Assembly (NCBI GenBank): GCA_000756795.1
Contig: CCSI01000001.1
Span: forward strand, 1 to 64,000
Direction: 5' to 3'
Origin: Qipengyuania vulgaris
GTDB lineage: Bacteria > Pseudomonadota > Alphaproteobacteria > Sphingomonadales > Sphingomonadaceae
Length of the DNA stretch: 64,000 nt
Part shown: piece by piece, positions 53,089-62,797 of the stretch
Numbering within the stretch: the first letter of the stretch is position 1
Layout of the letters: every line of letters starts with the position of its first letter
The notes under the pieces: model-generated
Told to the model about the DNA's origin: nothing
The model's input: the letters and a program-made list of their open reading frames with translations, nothing else
Databases searched by the model: none
Made by a program: the position numbers and the translations under genes

Positions 53089-53688
53089 ATGGCTACTCGC
53101 AAGCGTCTCTCTCCCGAAGAATCGCGCCTCGCAGCGCTCGAAGCCGCGCGCGGCCTGTTAATCGAAACCGGGCCGCAATCGGTGACGCTGAAGGCGGTGG
53201 CGAGCCGTATCGGGCGCACGCATGCGAACTTGCTGCACCATTTCGGATCGGCGGCTGGTTTGCAGAAAGCGCTGGCGGGTCACCTCGCGCAGGCCGTCTG
53301 CGCGACGATTGCGGACGCGGTGCGCGCCAGCAGGGCCGGGCTGGGGAGCCCGCGCGAAGTAGTCGACCTCGCCTTCGATGCTTTCGACAAGGAAGGCGCA
53401 GGCGCGCTCGCAAGCTGGATGATTTTGACCGGCAACGAAGATGCCCTGACGCCGATTGTCGAGACCATTCACCGCCTTGTCGACGAGATTGCGCCGGAAG
53501 AGGCCGCGCATTCTGGGAATGCCACGCAGGTCCACGAAGAGACGCTTGCCCTTGTGCTGATGGCAATGGGCGACGCGCTCATCGGCGGGGCGCTTTCGCG
53601 CTCGCTCGGCCTGCCCGAGACCGCCGCGCGCGACCGGGCGGAGCGGATGCTGGTCCGCTCGCTGGAGGCTACGCTTCCGAAGGCATGA
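53089..53688 (+). CDS. TetR-family regulator
   Basis: A 199-aa regulator beginning MATRKRLSPEES. The HTH is at about 15-60 (AARGLLIETGPQSVTLKAVA, then HANLLHHFGSAAGLQ). The C-terminal ligand domain is helical and Ala-rich. It is divergent from the metal-dependent hydrolase gene and converges with ygfZ by a 20-base overlap. Confidence 0.85.
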   Translation: MATRKRLSPEESRLAALEAARGLLIETGPQSVTLKAVASRIGRTHANLLHHFGSAAGLQKALAGHLAQAVCATIADAVRASRAGLGSPREVVDLAFDAFDKEGAGALASWMILTGNEDALTPIVETIHRLVDEIAPEEAAHSGNATQVHEETLALVLMAMGDALIGGALSRSLGLPETAARDRAERMLVRSLEATLPKA

Positions 53689-54412
53689 GGCCGGAGCGCA
53701 TCCATTCGGGCGCGCTCTCAATGTCGATGTCGCTCACTCGCAAATGGTCGACGGCGAGGCCGAGATCCTCGTAAGCCACCTTGCGCCGCTTCTCATCGGA
53801 CTTGTCGAGCGGAACGACCACCAGCCGCCGGTTCACCTTGCTGCGCCAGTTCATCCGCGCGGTGTTTTCCTGGCCGATGTAACAGCCCTTGTCGAAGGCG
53901 ACCCCGTGAAGCTCGACGGCATTGGTTTCCAGCCACAGTATGTCGGCCAATTCAGCGCGTCCCTCGGGTACGCCCATGGCGAGGCGATGGGCCTTGTACT
54001 CGTCGTCAGCGGCTTTGCTTGTGCCATCCGCAGGGGCGAGCCAGCGCTGACCCAATGCGGCAAGCCGGGGATCGGCGGCGCCGCCATCCCCGGCATGCTT
54101 TTCCCAATGCACTGCAACGCTATCGTCCACTGCGATCGAAATCTTGCGGCGCAAGCGATAGAGCGAGAGGCGTTTGGCAAGTTCTTCTGAATGCTCGGCC
54201 TCGCAGTCCAGCAGCATTGCGCCATCCCCGGCCGGCCAGACGAACATATCGTACATGGTCTTGCCCTGCGGCGTCAGCAAAGCAGCATAGACAGGAAGGG
54301 CGCTTTTCACGTCATTGGTCAACAGGCCCTGGAGGAACTCGGCGACATCCTCGCTTTCGTCCGTAGGAGCGATCCGGATCAGGGCGCGGGTCTTAAGAAG
54401 AGTTCCTGTCAT
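53669..54412 (-). CDS. ygfZ: Folate-binding Fe-S cluster protein YgfZ
   Basis: A 247-aa tetrahydrofolate-binding protein of the GcvT-like fold that helps maturation of some Fe-S enzymes. The signature KGCYIGQE is present (about residue 181) with its conserved Cys. Its start is only 2 bases from the divergent patatin gene, so no separate promoter fits between them and one start may be wrong. Confidence 0.92.
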   Translation of the reverse strand: MTGTLLKTRALIRIAPTDESEDVAEFLQGLLTNDVKSALPVYAALLTPQGKTMYDMFVWPAGDGAMLLDCEAEHSEELAKRLSLYRLRRKISIAVDDSVAVHWEKHAGDGGAADPRLAALGQRWLAPADGTSKAADDEYKAHRLAMGVPEGRAELADILWLETNAVELHGVAFDKGCYIGQENTARMNWRSKVNRRLVVVPLDKSDEKRRKVAYEDLGLAVDHLRVSDIDIESAPEWMRSGLMPSEA

Positions 54413-54414
54413 GC

Positions 54415-55275
54415 GTGACAGATAGGGCCTTCGCCGTCATAGGCAACGGCGTGGATACGCAATTCGACCAGGTGACCTTTTCGGGCGGAGGTATTCGCTG
54501 CTTCTGGCACGGTGGTTTCCTCTCGAAAGCTGGCAATGCGTTGGACCTGCAAGTGGAGCGCGTCAGCGGCGTATCGGGCGGAGCGTTGAGCGCGGCGGCA
54601 TGGCTTGGAGAGCGCGAAAATGACTTGCGCATGCTGATGACCGAAGCGTTCAGGATCAATGATGCCAACTATGATGCCGCACGTTCCAATTTCACACCGC
54701 ATGAGAAAATCTACCGCGCGGTGGTGGAAACCACGCTCGATGACGATGCCATCGACAAGATTGCGGATGGGCCGGAGTATCAGGTCCACCTCTCGCGGCC
54801 GCCGTCATATTTGGGGCCAAAGCTTGCGGCCTTGGTCTTCGGTGCCCTCTACAAGATCGAGGAAGCTTTGCGGGGCACGCCGCATCTGGTCCTGCCGCGC
54901 AGGGCCGGGCTTGGGGGTTTGTGCATTGATGCGAGGCAAGCGGCGCGCGAGGGCCGTCTTGTGGACCTGATCTGTGCTGCCGCGACAATCCCCCCGGTCT
55001 TTGACACGCCGCAATGGGCGGGAGGACCCGTGCTCGATGGGGGAATGCTCGACAAGGCTCCGCTACCACAGCCGGACGAGGGGCGTACGCTGATCCTGTT
55101 GAGCAGTCGCTACCGCAACCTGCCGCGTTCCGGGCAGAGGATATATGTCCAGCCAAGCCGCGAGGTGGCTGCCGACAAGATCGATTTCGCGGTCGCGGAC
55201 AAGGTCGGGCGGACATGGAGGCAGGGCGAAAGCGACGCGCGAAGCTGGCTGGCGGAACACGGACTCAATCGCTAA
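54415..55275 (+). CDS. Patatin-like phospholipase
   Basis: A 286-aa serine hydrolase of the patatin fold. [12 protein letters not shown] (about 23-34) forms the oxyanion hole, [12 protein letters not shown] holds the nucleophilic Ser (about 54), and [12 protein letters not shown] has the catalytic Asp. The GTG start leaves only 2 bases to ygfZ; a later start is possible. It would release fatty acids from phospholipids. It is followed 10 bases later by pyrC. Confidence 0.87.
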   Translation: MTDRAFAVIGNGVDTQFDQVTFSGGGIRCFWHGGFLSKAGNALDLQVERVSGVSGGALSAAAWLGERENDLRMLMTEAFRINDANYDAARSNFTPHEKIYRAVVETTLDDDAIDKIADGPEYQVHLSRPPSYLGPKLAALVFGALYKIEEALRGTPHLVLPRRAGLGGLCIDARQAAREGRLVDLICAAATIPPVFDTPQWAGGPVLDGGMLDKAPLPQPDEGRTLILLSSRYRNLPRSGQRIYVQPSREVAADKIDFAVADKVGRTWRQGESDARSWLAEHGLNR

Positions 55276-55285
55276 GGCGCGCGGC

Positions 55286-56323
55286 ATGACGAACTCGCTG
55301 ACCATCCGCCGCCCCGACGACTGGCATCTCCACTTCCGCGACGGCGCGACCATGCGCGCGGTCGTTCCGCACACCGCACGCCAGTTCGCGCGAGCCATCG
55401 TCATGCCGAACCTCGCGCCGCCGGTGACCACCAGCGCGCTGGCAGCCGCCTATCGCGACCGGATTGTCGAGGCCGTGCCCGAGGGTGTCGAATTCACGCC
55501 GCTGATGACCGCCTATCTCACCGACGAGACCGATGCGGACGACCTCGCGGCGGGTTTTGCAGACGGGGTGCTGACGGCGGCAAAGCTCTATCCTGCCGGT
55601 GCGACGACGAATTCCGCCCACGGCGTGACCGATGTCGCCAATATCGAAGGCGTACTAGAGAAAATGGCCGAGATTGGCATGCCGCTCTGCGTCCATGGCG
55701 AAGTTACCCATGCCGATATCGACATTTTCGACCGCGAGGCGGTGTTCATCGACCGCATCCTCGCGCCGCTGGTCGAGCGGATGCCCGAGCTCAAGGTCAT
55801 CTTCGAGCACATCACGACGAAGCAGGCCGCCGAGTTCGTGGACTCCACCGGCCCCAATGTCGGTGCGACCATCACCCCGCAGCACCTGCACATCAACCGT
55901 AATGCCATCCTCGTGGGCGGCATTCGCCCGCATATGTTCTGCCTCCCCGTTGCCAAGCGCGAGGAGCACCGTCTGGCGCTACGCAAGGCGGCGACTTCGG
56001 GTTCATCCAAATATTTTCTCGGCACCGACAGCGCGCCGCATCACCGCCACGCGAAGGAAAGCGATTGCGGCTGCGCGGGCATCTTCAACGCGCCCTTCGC
56101 GCTCGAAAGCTATGTCACCGTGTTCGATGAGGAAGGTGCGCTCGAACAATTCGAGGCCTTTGCCAGCCTCAATGGTCCGGCCTTCTACGGCCTGCCGGTC
56201 AACGAAGGCTCGGTGACGCTGGAGAATGCACCGGTCGATGTGCCTGCTCAGGTCGATGGCGGCGAGGCCGAAATCGTGCCCTTCCACGCAGGCGAGACGC
56301 TCAAATGGCGGCTGGCTTCCTAG
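55286..56323 (+). CDS. pyrC: Dihydroorotase (class II)
   Basis: A 345-aa zinc enzyme that closes carbamoyl-aspartate to dihydroorotate. [11 protein letters not shown] carries the first two zinc-binding His, [17 protein letters not shown] the carbamylated Lys, VHGEVTH and [10 protein letters not shown] further ligands, and [14 protein letters not shown] the catalytic Asp. It starts at MTNSLTI and its end overlaps the convergent rarD by 23 bases. Confidence 0.95.
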   Translation: MTNSLTIRRPDDWHLHFRDGATMRAVVPHTARQFARAIVMPNLAPPVTTSALAAAYRDRIVEAVPEGVEFTPLMTAYLTDETDADDLAAGFADGVLTAAKLYPAGATTNSAHGVTDVANIEGVLEKMAEIGMPLCVHGEVTHADIDIFDREAVFIDRILAPLVERMPELKVIFEHITTKQAAEFVDSTGPNVGATITPQHLHINRNAILVGGIRPHMFCLPVAKREEHRLALRKAATSGSSKYFLGTDSAPHHRHAKESDCGCAGIFNAPFALESYVTVFDEEGALEQFEAFASLNGPAFYGLPVNEGSVTLENAPVDVPAQVDGGEAEIVPFHAGETLKWRLAS

Positions 56324-57203
56324 AGCGCGACCACAAGTCCCACACGAATATTGCCGCGGCCGCCCAGATGCAGGCGAAACAGGCGGCTTGCACCGGTTTC
56401 AAATCTTCGCCGAAGACGGTGAGCCCCAGCACGAAGACGATGCTCGGCGCAAGGAACTGGATGAAGCCCAGTGTCGAATAGGGCAGCCGCCGCGCGGCAA
56501 TGGCGAACATCAGCAGCGGGAATGCCGTCAGCGCACCGCCCAGCATGATGGCGAGGCTGAGGCCGGTATTCTGCGTGAAGGACGAGCCAGCGGGCAAGCC
56601 AGCGTAGTAAAATGCCACTGCCGCCGATGGTATGAGCAGCAGCATGGATTCGATGGTCAGGCCCGGCAGGGCGCCGACATCGACCTGCTTGCGGATGAGG
56701 CCGTAGGTCCCGAAGCTCATCGCGAGCGTCAGGCTTATCCAAAGCGTCGTCAACGCCCCGCCGAGCAGCAGCGACACGCCAACCGCCGCCAATGCCACCG
56801 CCGTCCACTGCGGGCGCGACAATTGCTCCTTCAGCAGCAGCGTGCCGAGCAGCACATTGACCAGCGGGTTGATGTAATAACCGAGGCTGGCGGCGTAGAT
56901 GTAACCCTTCTGGATGGCCCAGACATAGACCACCCAGTTCACCGCAATGAGCGTGGAGGACAGCAGCAACCAGCCCATCGTCCTGCGGTTGGAAAGCGCG
57001 GCCAGCAGCTGCGGCAATTGCTTGCGCACCGCCACGATGAGTAAGCACAGCGGCAGCGTCCAGATGATGCGCCAGCCGACGAATTCGAACGCCGGAACCT
57101 CGCGTACGAGGATGAGGTAGAGCGGCAGGAAGCCCCAAATGACATAGGCCCCGAGCGCTGCGGCGAGACCCGTCTTCGGGTGTTCGGTTCCTGTCGTATC
57201 CAT
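56301..57203 (-). CDS. rarD: EamA-family transporter RarD
   Basis: A 300-aa, ten-helix inner-membrane protein. [22 protein letters not shown] is the RarD-type beginning (only partly quoted) and [20 protein letters not shown] is the most characteristic stretch. RarD proteins are presumed drug or metabolite exporters; chloramphenicol resistance has been linked to the family. I start at MDTTGTEHP. Confidence 0.9.
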   Translation of the reverse strand: MDTTGTEHPKTGLAAALGAYVIWGFLPLYLILVREVPAFEFVGWRIIWTLPLCLLIVAVRKQLPQLLAALSNRRTMGWLLLSSTLIAVNWVVYVWAIQKGYIYAASLGYYINPLVNVLLGTLLLKEQLSRPQWTAVALAAVGVSLLLGGALTTLWISLTLAMSFGTYGLIRKQVDVGALPGLTIESMLLLIPSAAVAFYYAGLPAGSSFTQNTGLSLAIMLGGALTAFPLLMFAIAARRLPYSTLGFIQFLAPSIVFVLGLTVFGEDLKPVQAACFACIWAAAAIFVWDLWSRSRKPAAI

Positions 57204-57384
57204 GAATGAAGCGCGGTTAGGCGGGCTTCGGCGCGCCCGCAAGCCTCATCTCGTCCGCTGGAAAATCACGGCTCGTCGATAATCCGGATTCTGACGCCGA
57301 CGTTGCATTCGGTTCAGGAAAGCGGGCGTATTGCTGAACGGGTCAACAGGAAATCCGAGTCGAAAACGACCGAAGGAATTGATC

Positions 57385-57900
57385 ATGCCGAAGCTCACCA
57401 AGACCCTATCGCTGGCCATTGCCGCCACTGGCCTGACGCTGGCCATGCCGGCTGCTGCAGCCGTTCCCGCCCATGCCGCACCGCAGGCGCATGCCAATGC
57501 TGCCGTCGGCGTCGACATGACCTATGAGCATGGCAAGCATCACAAGAAGTACAAGAAGCGCAAGCATCGCCATTATCACGGTCGCCACTATGATGACCGT
57601 CGCTATTATCGTGATGACCGCCGCTACTACCGCGAGCGTCCTTACTACATGCGTTATGACCGCAACTGGGGCCGCCCGGTCTATCGCGACACCCGCATCT
57701 GGCGTGGCCGCGACAACCGTTACTACTGCCGCAAGGAAGACGGCACCACCGGCCTGCTGGTCGGGGCAGGTGTCGGCGCGCTGATTGGTCATGAAGTGGC
57801 CGGTCGCGGCGGAGACCGCACGCTTGGAGCCATCGTCGGCGGTGCTGCAGGCGCGCTGCTCGGCCGGTCGATCGACCGCTCGAACACCCGCTGCGGTTAA
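57385..57900 (+). CDS. Glycine-zipper envelope protein with His/Tyr/Arg-rich region
   Basis: A 171-aa exported protein starting after a GAAGGAATTG site. A signal peptide (to about residue 31) is followed by a basic, His/Tyr/Arg-rich low-complexity part (about 48-92: HHKKYKKRKHRHYHG, DRRYYRDDRRYYRERPYY), a short linker with one Cys, and a glycine-zipper 2TM-like domain (about 120-165: GLLVGAGVGALIGHEVAGRGG). This zipper type is found in outer-membrane proteins. A terminator follows. Confidence 0.8.
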   Translation: MPKLTKTLSLAIAATGLTLAMPAAAAVPAHAAPQAHANAAVGVDMTYEHGKHHKKYKKRKHRHYHGRHYDDRRYYRDDRRYYRERPYYMRYDRNWGRPVYRDTRIWRGRDNRYYCRKEDGTTGLLVGAGVGALIGHEVAGRGGDRTLGAIVGGAAGALLGRSIDRSNTRCG

Positions 57901-57964
57901 AACTACCCCTCTCTAGGCCGTGCCCACCCGCGGCCAAGAGCACGAACCCCGCAGGGATCGTGTT

Positions 57965-57997
57965 GAGGCGTCGTCCGGGAGACCGGGCGGCGCCTCT
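57965..57997. terminator. Bidirectional terminator
   Basis: GAGGCGTCGTCCGG and CCGGGCGGCGCCTC form a 14-bp stem (two G-U pairs) with a 4-base loop, followed by TTTA. It lies between the convergent glycine-zipper gene and astD, touching the astD stop. Confidence 0.8.
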
Positions 57998-59446
57998 TTA
58001 CTTGTGCGAGTCCTTCGCCTTGCGCGTCGGCTTGGCCGAATCCTTGAGGCCGACGCCGATGCTTGCGCGCGGCTGGTCCACCTCGGTGCTGGCGACCGGA
58101 TAAGCACAGTAGTCGGCAGCGTAATAGGCCGCCGGACGGTGATTGCCCGACAGGCCTATACCGCCGAAGGGCGCGGCTGATGAAGCGCCATTGGTCGGAC
58201 GGTTCCAATTGACGATACCGGCACGCGCCTCGGCCCAGAACTTCTCGAAATCTGCAGGCTCCCCGCCGATGAGCGAGGCCGAGAGGCCGTAACGCGTATT
58301 GTTCGCCTCGACGATGGCCTCGTCGAAATCCTTTACGCGGATGACTTGCAGCAGCGGGCCGAACAGTTCGACGTCGGGCCGCTCGTCGATGGAGGTTGTT
58401 TCCACGATGCCCGGGGTGAGGAAAGGCAGTCCTTCCTTCGGCCGGGTCATCTCGAGAATGTCCTCGGCCCCGTGCTCGAGCAGCGCCTCGCGGCTCTGCA
58501 GCAAGATATCTGCGGCGTCGTTGTCGATGACCGTGCCCATGAAAGGTTGCGGCTCGGCGAAAGGCTCGTCGACCAGCAGGCGCTCGGCGAGGCCCTTCAC
58601 CGCCGGAACGATGTCGTCATAGACCTCGTCCGGCACGATGAGGCGGCGCGCGGCGGTGCAGCGCTGGCCGGCGGTTGTGAAGGCCGACTGGATGATTGTG
58701 ACCGCCGCATCCTCGATTTTCGGAGTCGGTAGCATGACGATCGGGTTGTTGCCGCCCATTTCCAGCGCGACGATCTTTGCCGGATTGCTCGCCAGCTTCT
58801 TGTTGATGGCAATGCCCGCCTGCGCCGAGCCGGTGAACAACAGACCATCGATATCGGGATGTGCCACCAGCGCCTTGCCGGTCGCCGCGCCGCCATGGAC
58901 GCACTGGATAACGTCTTCGGGCACTTCGGCTTCGTGGAACAGCTTGGTCAGGAATTCGCCGACCGCAGGCGTCTTCTCGCTCGGCTTGAAAACCACGACA
59001 TTGCCCGCGATGAGCGCCGGCACGATGTGGCCATTGGGCAGGTGCGCGGGGAAGTTGTAAGGGCCGAGCACGGCCATCACGCCATGCGGCTTGTGGCGCA
59101 GCGCAGCGCTTCCCTGCAGCGCGCTGTCGAGTTTCTTCTGGCCGGTACGCTCGGCATAGGCCTTGATGGAAATCTCGACTTTGTTCTTGACCGCTTCGAC
59201 CTCGGTACGGGCTTCCCAGAGGGGCTTGCCCGTCTCGCGCGCGATGAGTTCGGCGAAGGGTTCGGCATGCTTGAGGACCTGGTTGGCAAAGCGGCGCATG
59301 AACTCCATGCGTTTCGATACGGACTCGCTCGCCCAGCCGCGCTTGGCTGCGAGCGCGCGTTCCATTGCATCATCGACACTGCCGACCTTGCCGCGCCAGA
59401 TCTGGTCGCCTGTCGCCGGCTCGGTGGAAATCATCTTTTCGGCCAC
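57998..59446 (-). CDS. astD: Succinylglutamate semialdehyde dehydrogenase
   Basis: A 482-aa NAD-dependent aldehyde dehydrogenase of the arginine succinyltransferase pathway. GSAQAGIAINKKL (cofactor loop), LEMGGNNPIVMLP (catalytic Glu) and AGQRCTAARRLIV (nucleophilic Cys, about 285) are present, and NGHIVPALIAGN is typical of AstD. I use the GTG before AEKMIS as start because relatives begin MAEK; MIST is the alternative. No astA, astB or astC is nearby, so it may serve another semialdehyde. Confidence 0.88.
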   Translation of the reverse strand: MAEKMISTEPATGDQIWRGKVGSVDDAMERALAAKRGWASESVSKRMEFMRRFANQVLKHAEPFAELIARETGKPLWEARTEVEAVKNKVEISIKAYAERTGQKKLDSALQGSAALRHKPHGVMAVLGPYNFPAHLPNGHIVPALIAGNVVVFKPSEKTPAVGEFLTKLFHEAEVPEDVIQCVHGGAATGKALVAHPDIDGLLFTGSAQAGIAINKKLASNPAKIVALEMGGNNPIVMLPTPKIEDAAVTIIQSAFTTAGQRCTAARRLIVPDEVYDDIVPAVKGLAERLLVDEPFAEPQPFMGTVIDNDAADILLQSREALLEHGAEDILEMTRPKEGLPFLTPGIVETTSIDERPDVELFGPLLQVIRVKDFDEAIVEANNTRYGLSASLIGGEPADFEKFWAEARAGIVNWNRPTNGASSAAPFGGIGLSGNHRPAAYYAADYCAYPVASTEVDQPRASIGVGLKDSAKPTRKAKDSHK

Positions 59447-59513
59447 TTGATCGCCTGTCCTTGAACCCGTTGCCCTTATTGAAACCAGCCTATGTGACTT
59501 CTGTCTTGGCGCG

Positions 59514-60926
59514 TCAAATTGAGTTTTTGCTAATGTGCCCCTCGGGAACGGGAGCAGGTCCGTGGGCCTCTCCCATCCGGCGAAGGCGGGCGACCTTGTC
59601 ATGCAAGGGTTGCCAGTCGTCGCGCTCGTCGATGGCGGACCAGATGGCCTCGACCTCGTCGATGAGCATGCTCTCGGGAGCGCCTTCGCTCCAGTAGGGG
59701 TGGTCATCCCCGATGGCGGTATAGCTTTGCAGCAATTCACCCAGCTCGCCTTCGCCTGTCTTGCCGCCGCGGTGGCGATAGAAGAACGCGTCGGGCTGTT
59801 CGCCGCTTTCGGCCATGGCGGCTTCGGACAGGCCGACGAGTCTGCCGTCGTCCTCCAGCCCCTCGCTCTCGATACCGAGACGCCAGCACCAGCGCCTGCC
59901 TACCGCAGCCATGTAGAGCGGCCCGAAGCGCTCCATCGCAGCAATCAGCGGCGGCGCGTCGACGAGTGTCCGCAGCGCGATGGCGAACTGACCGCAATTC
60001 CAGTGCAGCGCCTCGGGCTGGCGGCCGAAAGCATAGAGGCCCTGGTGGTCGAAATAGGCGGCGGTGAAGCCCGGTTCCCACTTGGGCAGGAAGCGCCAGG
60101 GGCCGTAATCGAAGCTCTCGCCCGAGATGTTCATATTGTCGGTGTTGAGCACGCCGTGGACGAAGCCCGCCACCATCCAGCTTGCCGCGAGGTCGGCGAG
60201 ACGCTCGACCACGAGATGCATCAGCTGCACCGCCGGTTCGTCGCGGCCCGGCGCGTCTTCGGGCGGGGGCGGGCCGGGGAACTGGGTGAGGCAGTAGTCG
60301 GCCAGCGCGGCCATGTGGTCCTTCTCCTCCAGCACCATCAGGCGCTGAAATGTGCCGATACGGATATGACCGTGGCTTAGCCTCGTTATCACGGCGGAGC
60401 GGGTGGGCGAGGGCTCGTCGCCGCGCTCCAGCTCTTCGCCGGTTTCGACGATGCTGAAGGTCTTTGAGGTGTTCACTCCCAGCGCCTCGAGCATTTCGGT
60501 CGCGAGGATTTCACGCACACCGCCCTTTAAAGTCAGCCGCCCGTCGCCCGCGCGGCTCCACGGCGTCTGGCCCGAGCCCTTGGTGCCGAGGTCGAGCAGG
60601 CGGCCCTCACTGTCGCGCATCTGGGCGAACAGGAACCCGCGCCCGTCGCCGATATCGGGGTTGTACACGCGGAACTGGTGGCCGTGATAGCGCAGCGCCA
60701 AGGGCTGGGCCAGGTTGTCGGGGAGCGGCTGGAAGCGGCCGAAATGTTTCAGCCATTGCTCGTCCGAAAAGTCGTCCAGCCCCACCGCAGCAGCCCAGCG
60801 GTCGTTGCGAAAACGCAGTTTCGTCTCCGGAAAATCAGCCGCTGCCACTTCGTCGCCGAGCCAGTCGGCCAGCGCCTCGATGGGCGTGTCGGGGCGGTAA
60901 TCGGAAGGGTCGGGGGCGCTCGGCAT
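59514..60926 (-). CDS. selO: Protein adenylyltransferase SelO (YdiU)
   Basis: A 470-aa protein of the SelO pseudokinase family, which transfers AMP to Ser, Thr or Tyr of proteins and is tied to redox control. LDLGTKGSGQTPWSRAGDGR (nucleotide loop), GGVREILATEMLEALGV and VAGFVHGVLNTDNMNISG with the metal-binding Asn/Asp are clear. Length is normal for bacteria. The start is MPSAPDP, and the hydrolase gene diverges 79 bases away. Confidence 0.93.
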   Translation of the reverse strand: MPSAPDPSDYRPDTPIEALADWLGDEVAAADFPETKLRFRNDRWAAAVGLDDFSDEQWLKHFGRFQPLPDNLAQPLALRYHGHQFRVYNPDIGDGRGFLFAQMRDSEGRLLDLGTKGSGQTPWSRAGDGRLTLKGGVREILATEMLEALGVNTSKTFSIVETGEELERGDEPSPTRSAVITRLSHGHIRIGTFQRLMVLEEKDHMAALADYCLTQFPGPPPPEDAPGRDEPAVQLMHLVVERLADLAASWMVAGFVHGVLNTDNMNISGESFDYGPWRFLPKWEPGFTAAYFDHQGLYAFGRQPEALHWNCGQFAIALRTLVDAPPLIAAMERFGPLYMAAVGRRWCWRLGIESEGLEDDGRLVGLSEAAMAESGEQPDAFFYRHRGGKTGEGELGELLQSYTAIGDDHPYWSEGAPESMLIDEVEAIWSAIDERDDWQPLHDKVARLRRMGEAHGPAPVPEGHISKNSI

Positions 60927-61005
60927 GGCAAGGGGATGGGGACCGCGCCACATACATGCAAGTCGTCTCTCGAATTTTGCGCAAAGGCGCGCTACCGGAG
61001 CAGTC

Positions 61006-61875
61006 ATGGACAGCGAATTCAGCGAAGCCAGCTGGCAAAGCCCCGACGGGCTGGAGCTCTATTTCCGCGATTATGCAGGCGATGGCAGCGCGAAAGTGCC
61101 TGTCGTCTGCCTCCACGGCCTCACCCGCAACAGCCGCGATTTCGAAGGCCTCGCGCCGCATATCGCCGGATTGGGCCACCGCGTCATCGTCCCCGACATG
61201 CGCGGACGCGGACAGAGCGCCTATGCCGAGGACAGCGCCAGCTACGCCGTCCCGACCTATATCGCCGACGTCATGGCGCTGCTCGCGCAGGAATGCATCG
61301 AGCGCTTCGTGTCGGTCGGCACCTCGATGGGCGGGCTGATGACCATGCTCATCGCGCAATTTGCGCCCGAAAAGATAGCAGGCGCCGTCATCAACGACAT
61401 CGGACCGGTGGTCGACCCGCAGGGCATCGACAAGATAAAGACCTATCTCGGCAAGGGCGGCAGCTTCCCCACCTGGATGCACGCCGCGCGCAGTCTCGAG
61501 GAAGTCCACGGCGAATCGCATCCGAGATTTGACACGAACGACTGGATTGCGATGGCCAAGCGTTCGATGACGCTGTGCAACAACGGGCGCATCCAGTTCG
61601 ATTACGACATGAAGATCGCCGATCCCTTCAACGAGGCGGACGAGAACGCCGTGCCGCCCGATTTGTGGCCCGGTTTCGAGGCGCTGGCGACAAAGCCGCT
61701 GCTATTGGTGCGCGGGGGAATCTCGACCATCCTCAGCGCCGATACACTCGCTGAAATGCAGCGCCGCGCACCCGATGCCGATACGGTGGTCGTGCCTGAT
61801 GCGGGCCATGCGCCCACGCTCGACGAGCCGGAAGTACGCAGTGCCGTCGAGGCCCTGCTCGCCAGCACGCACTAA
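61006..61875 (+). CDS. Alpha/beta hydrolase
   Basis: A 289-aa serine hydrolase. VCLHGLTRNSRDFEG provides the oxyanion hole, SVGTSMGGLMTML is the nucleophile elbow (Ser about 106), and DAGHAPTLDEPEV carries the catalytic His. The substrate is unknown; the sequence is close to the sphingomonad group annotated as haloalkane dehalogenase-like or lipase-like hydrolases. The start is at MDSEFSEAS; upstream codons read into the divergent selO promoter. Confidence 0.87.
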   Translation: MDSEFSEASWQSPDGLELYFRDYAGDGSAKVPVVCLHGLTRNSRDFEGLAPHIAGLGHRVIVPDMRGRGQSAYAEDSASYAVPTYIADVMALLAQECIERFVSVGTSMGGLMTMLIAQFAPEKIAGAVINDIGPVVDPQGIDKIKTYLGKGGSFPTWMHAARSLEEVHGESHPRFDTNDWIAMAKRSMTLCNNGRIQFDYDMKIADPFNEADENAVPPDLWPGFEALATKPLLLVRGGISTILSADTLAEMQRRAPDADTVVVPDAGHAPTLDEPEVRSAVEALLASTH

Positions 61876-62004
61876 CCCTTTCATTCCCCGTTCACGCGGG
61901 CGGGGACAGGCATGGGCGCAGGGCTCCCTAGGCATTGCCCTTGGCCCCCGCGATGCCTAAAGACCCGCGAAACTTTGTTCGATACCTGAAAGAGAAGCGC
62001 CGCA

Positions 62005-62784
62005 GTGGCACGCACACCCAAGACCGAACTTTCCCGCGAAGAGAAAAAGGCCAAGGCCGACGCTGCCGAGCAGGAAGCGCTGATGCGCGAAGTGGACGAG
62101 GCCGTTCGTCAAGGCGACATGGAAAGTTTCATGTCGACTTGGGGCAAGCCGCTTCTGGCGGTGGTCGTCATCGGCCTCGCTGCCTTCGGCGGCTATCTCT
62201 ACTGGGATGCCGAGCAGGAAAAGGCGATGGAGGCTTCGAGCGAGCAGCTCGTGACTTCCTTCGACCAGCTCGAAGCAGGCCGCAGCGACACTGCGAACAC
62301 GCGTCTCGAAGGCGTCAGCGGCGGCTCGCCCGAACTCAGCGCCAAGATGCTGCGCGCCGGGATTGCTGCGGATAGCGGCGATGATGACACGGCAGCCGCG
62401 CTGTTCGCGGAGGTGGCGGAGGATAGCGAGGCGCCCGAGGCGATGCGCAACCTTGCGACCATTCGCCGCACCGCGCTGATGTTCGACACGATGGCACCCG
62501 ACGACGTGGTCGCCGCAATGAAGCCTCTGGCCGTGCCGGGCGAGCCCTTCTTCGCCAGCGCCGGCGAACTGCTGGCGCACGCCTATATGGCGCAGGACAA
62601 GGATAGCGAGGCCGGCGCGCTGTTCGCCGAAATCGCCCGCCACGAAGACACACCCGAAACCGCGCGCTCGCGCATGCTGAACATGGCCGGCATCCTCGGC
62701 GTGGATGCCGTCGACGATGTCCGCGACGTTGTCGAAGCGCAGCAGCGCGGCCCCGCCGACGATTCCGGCCTGGTCAGCGAGTGA
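62005..62784 (+). CDS. Membrane-anchored TPR protein (YfgM-like)
   Basis: A 259-aa protein with a GTG start preceded by AGAGAAG. A Lys/Glu-rich cytoplasmic helix (about 10-40) precedes one membrane segment (about 49-66), and the periplasmic part has TPR-type helix pairs (about 75-230). Such YfgM-like proteins stand next to bamB in many proteobacteria and link to chaperones of outer-membrane assembly. It lies 13 bases before bamB. Confidence 0.85.
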   Translation: MARTPKTELSREEKKAKADAAEQEALMREVDEAVRQGDMESFMSTWGKPLLAVVVIGLAAFGGYLYWDAEQEKAMEASSEQLVTSFDQLEAGRSDTANTRLEGVSGGSPELSAKMLRAGIAADSGDDDTAAALFAEVAEDSEAPEAMRNLATIRRTALMFDTMAPDDVVAAMKPLAVPGEPFFASAGELLAHAYMAQDKDSEAGALFAEIARHEDTPETARSRMLNMAGILGVDAVDDVRDVVEAQQRGPADDSGLVSE

Positions 62785-62797
62785 CGTGAACCCCATT

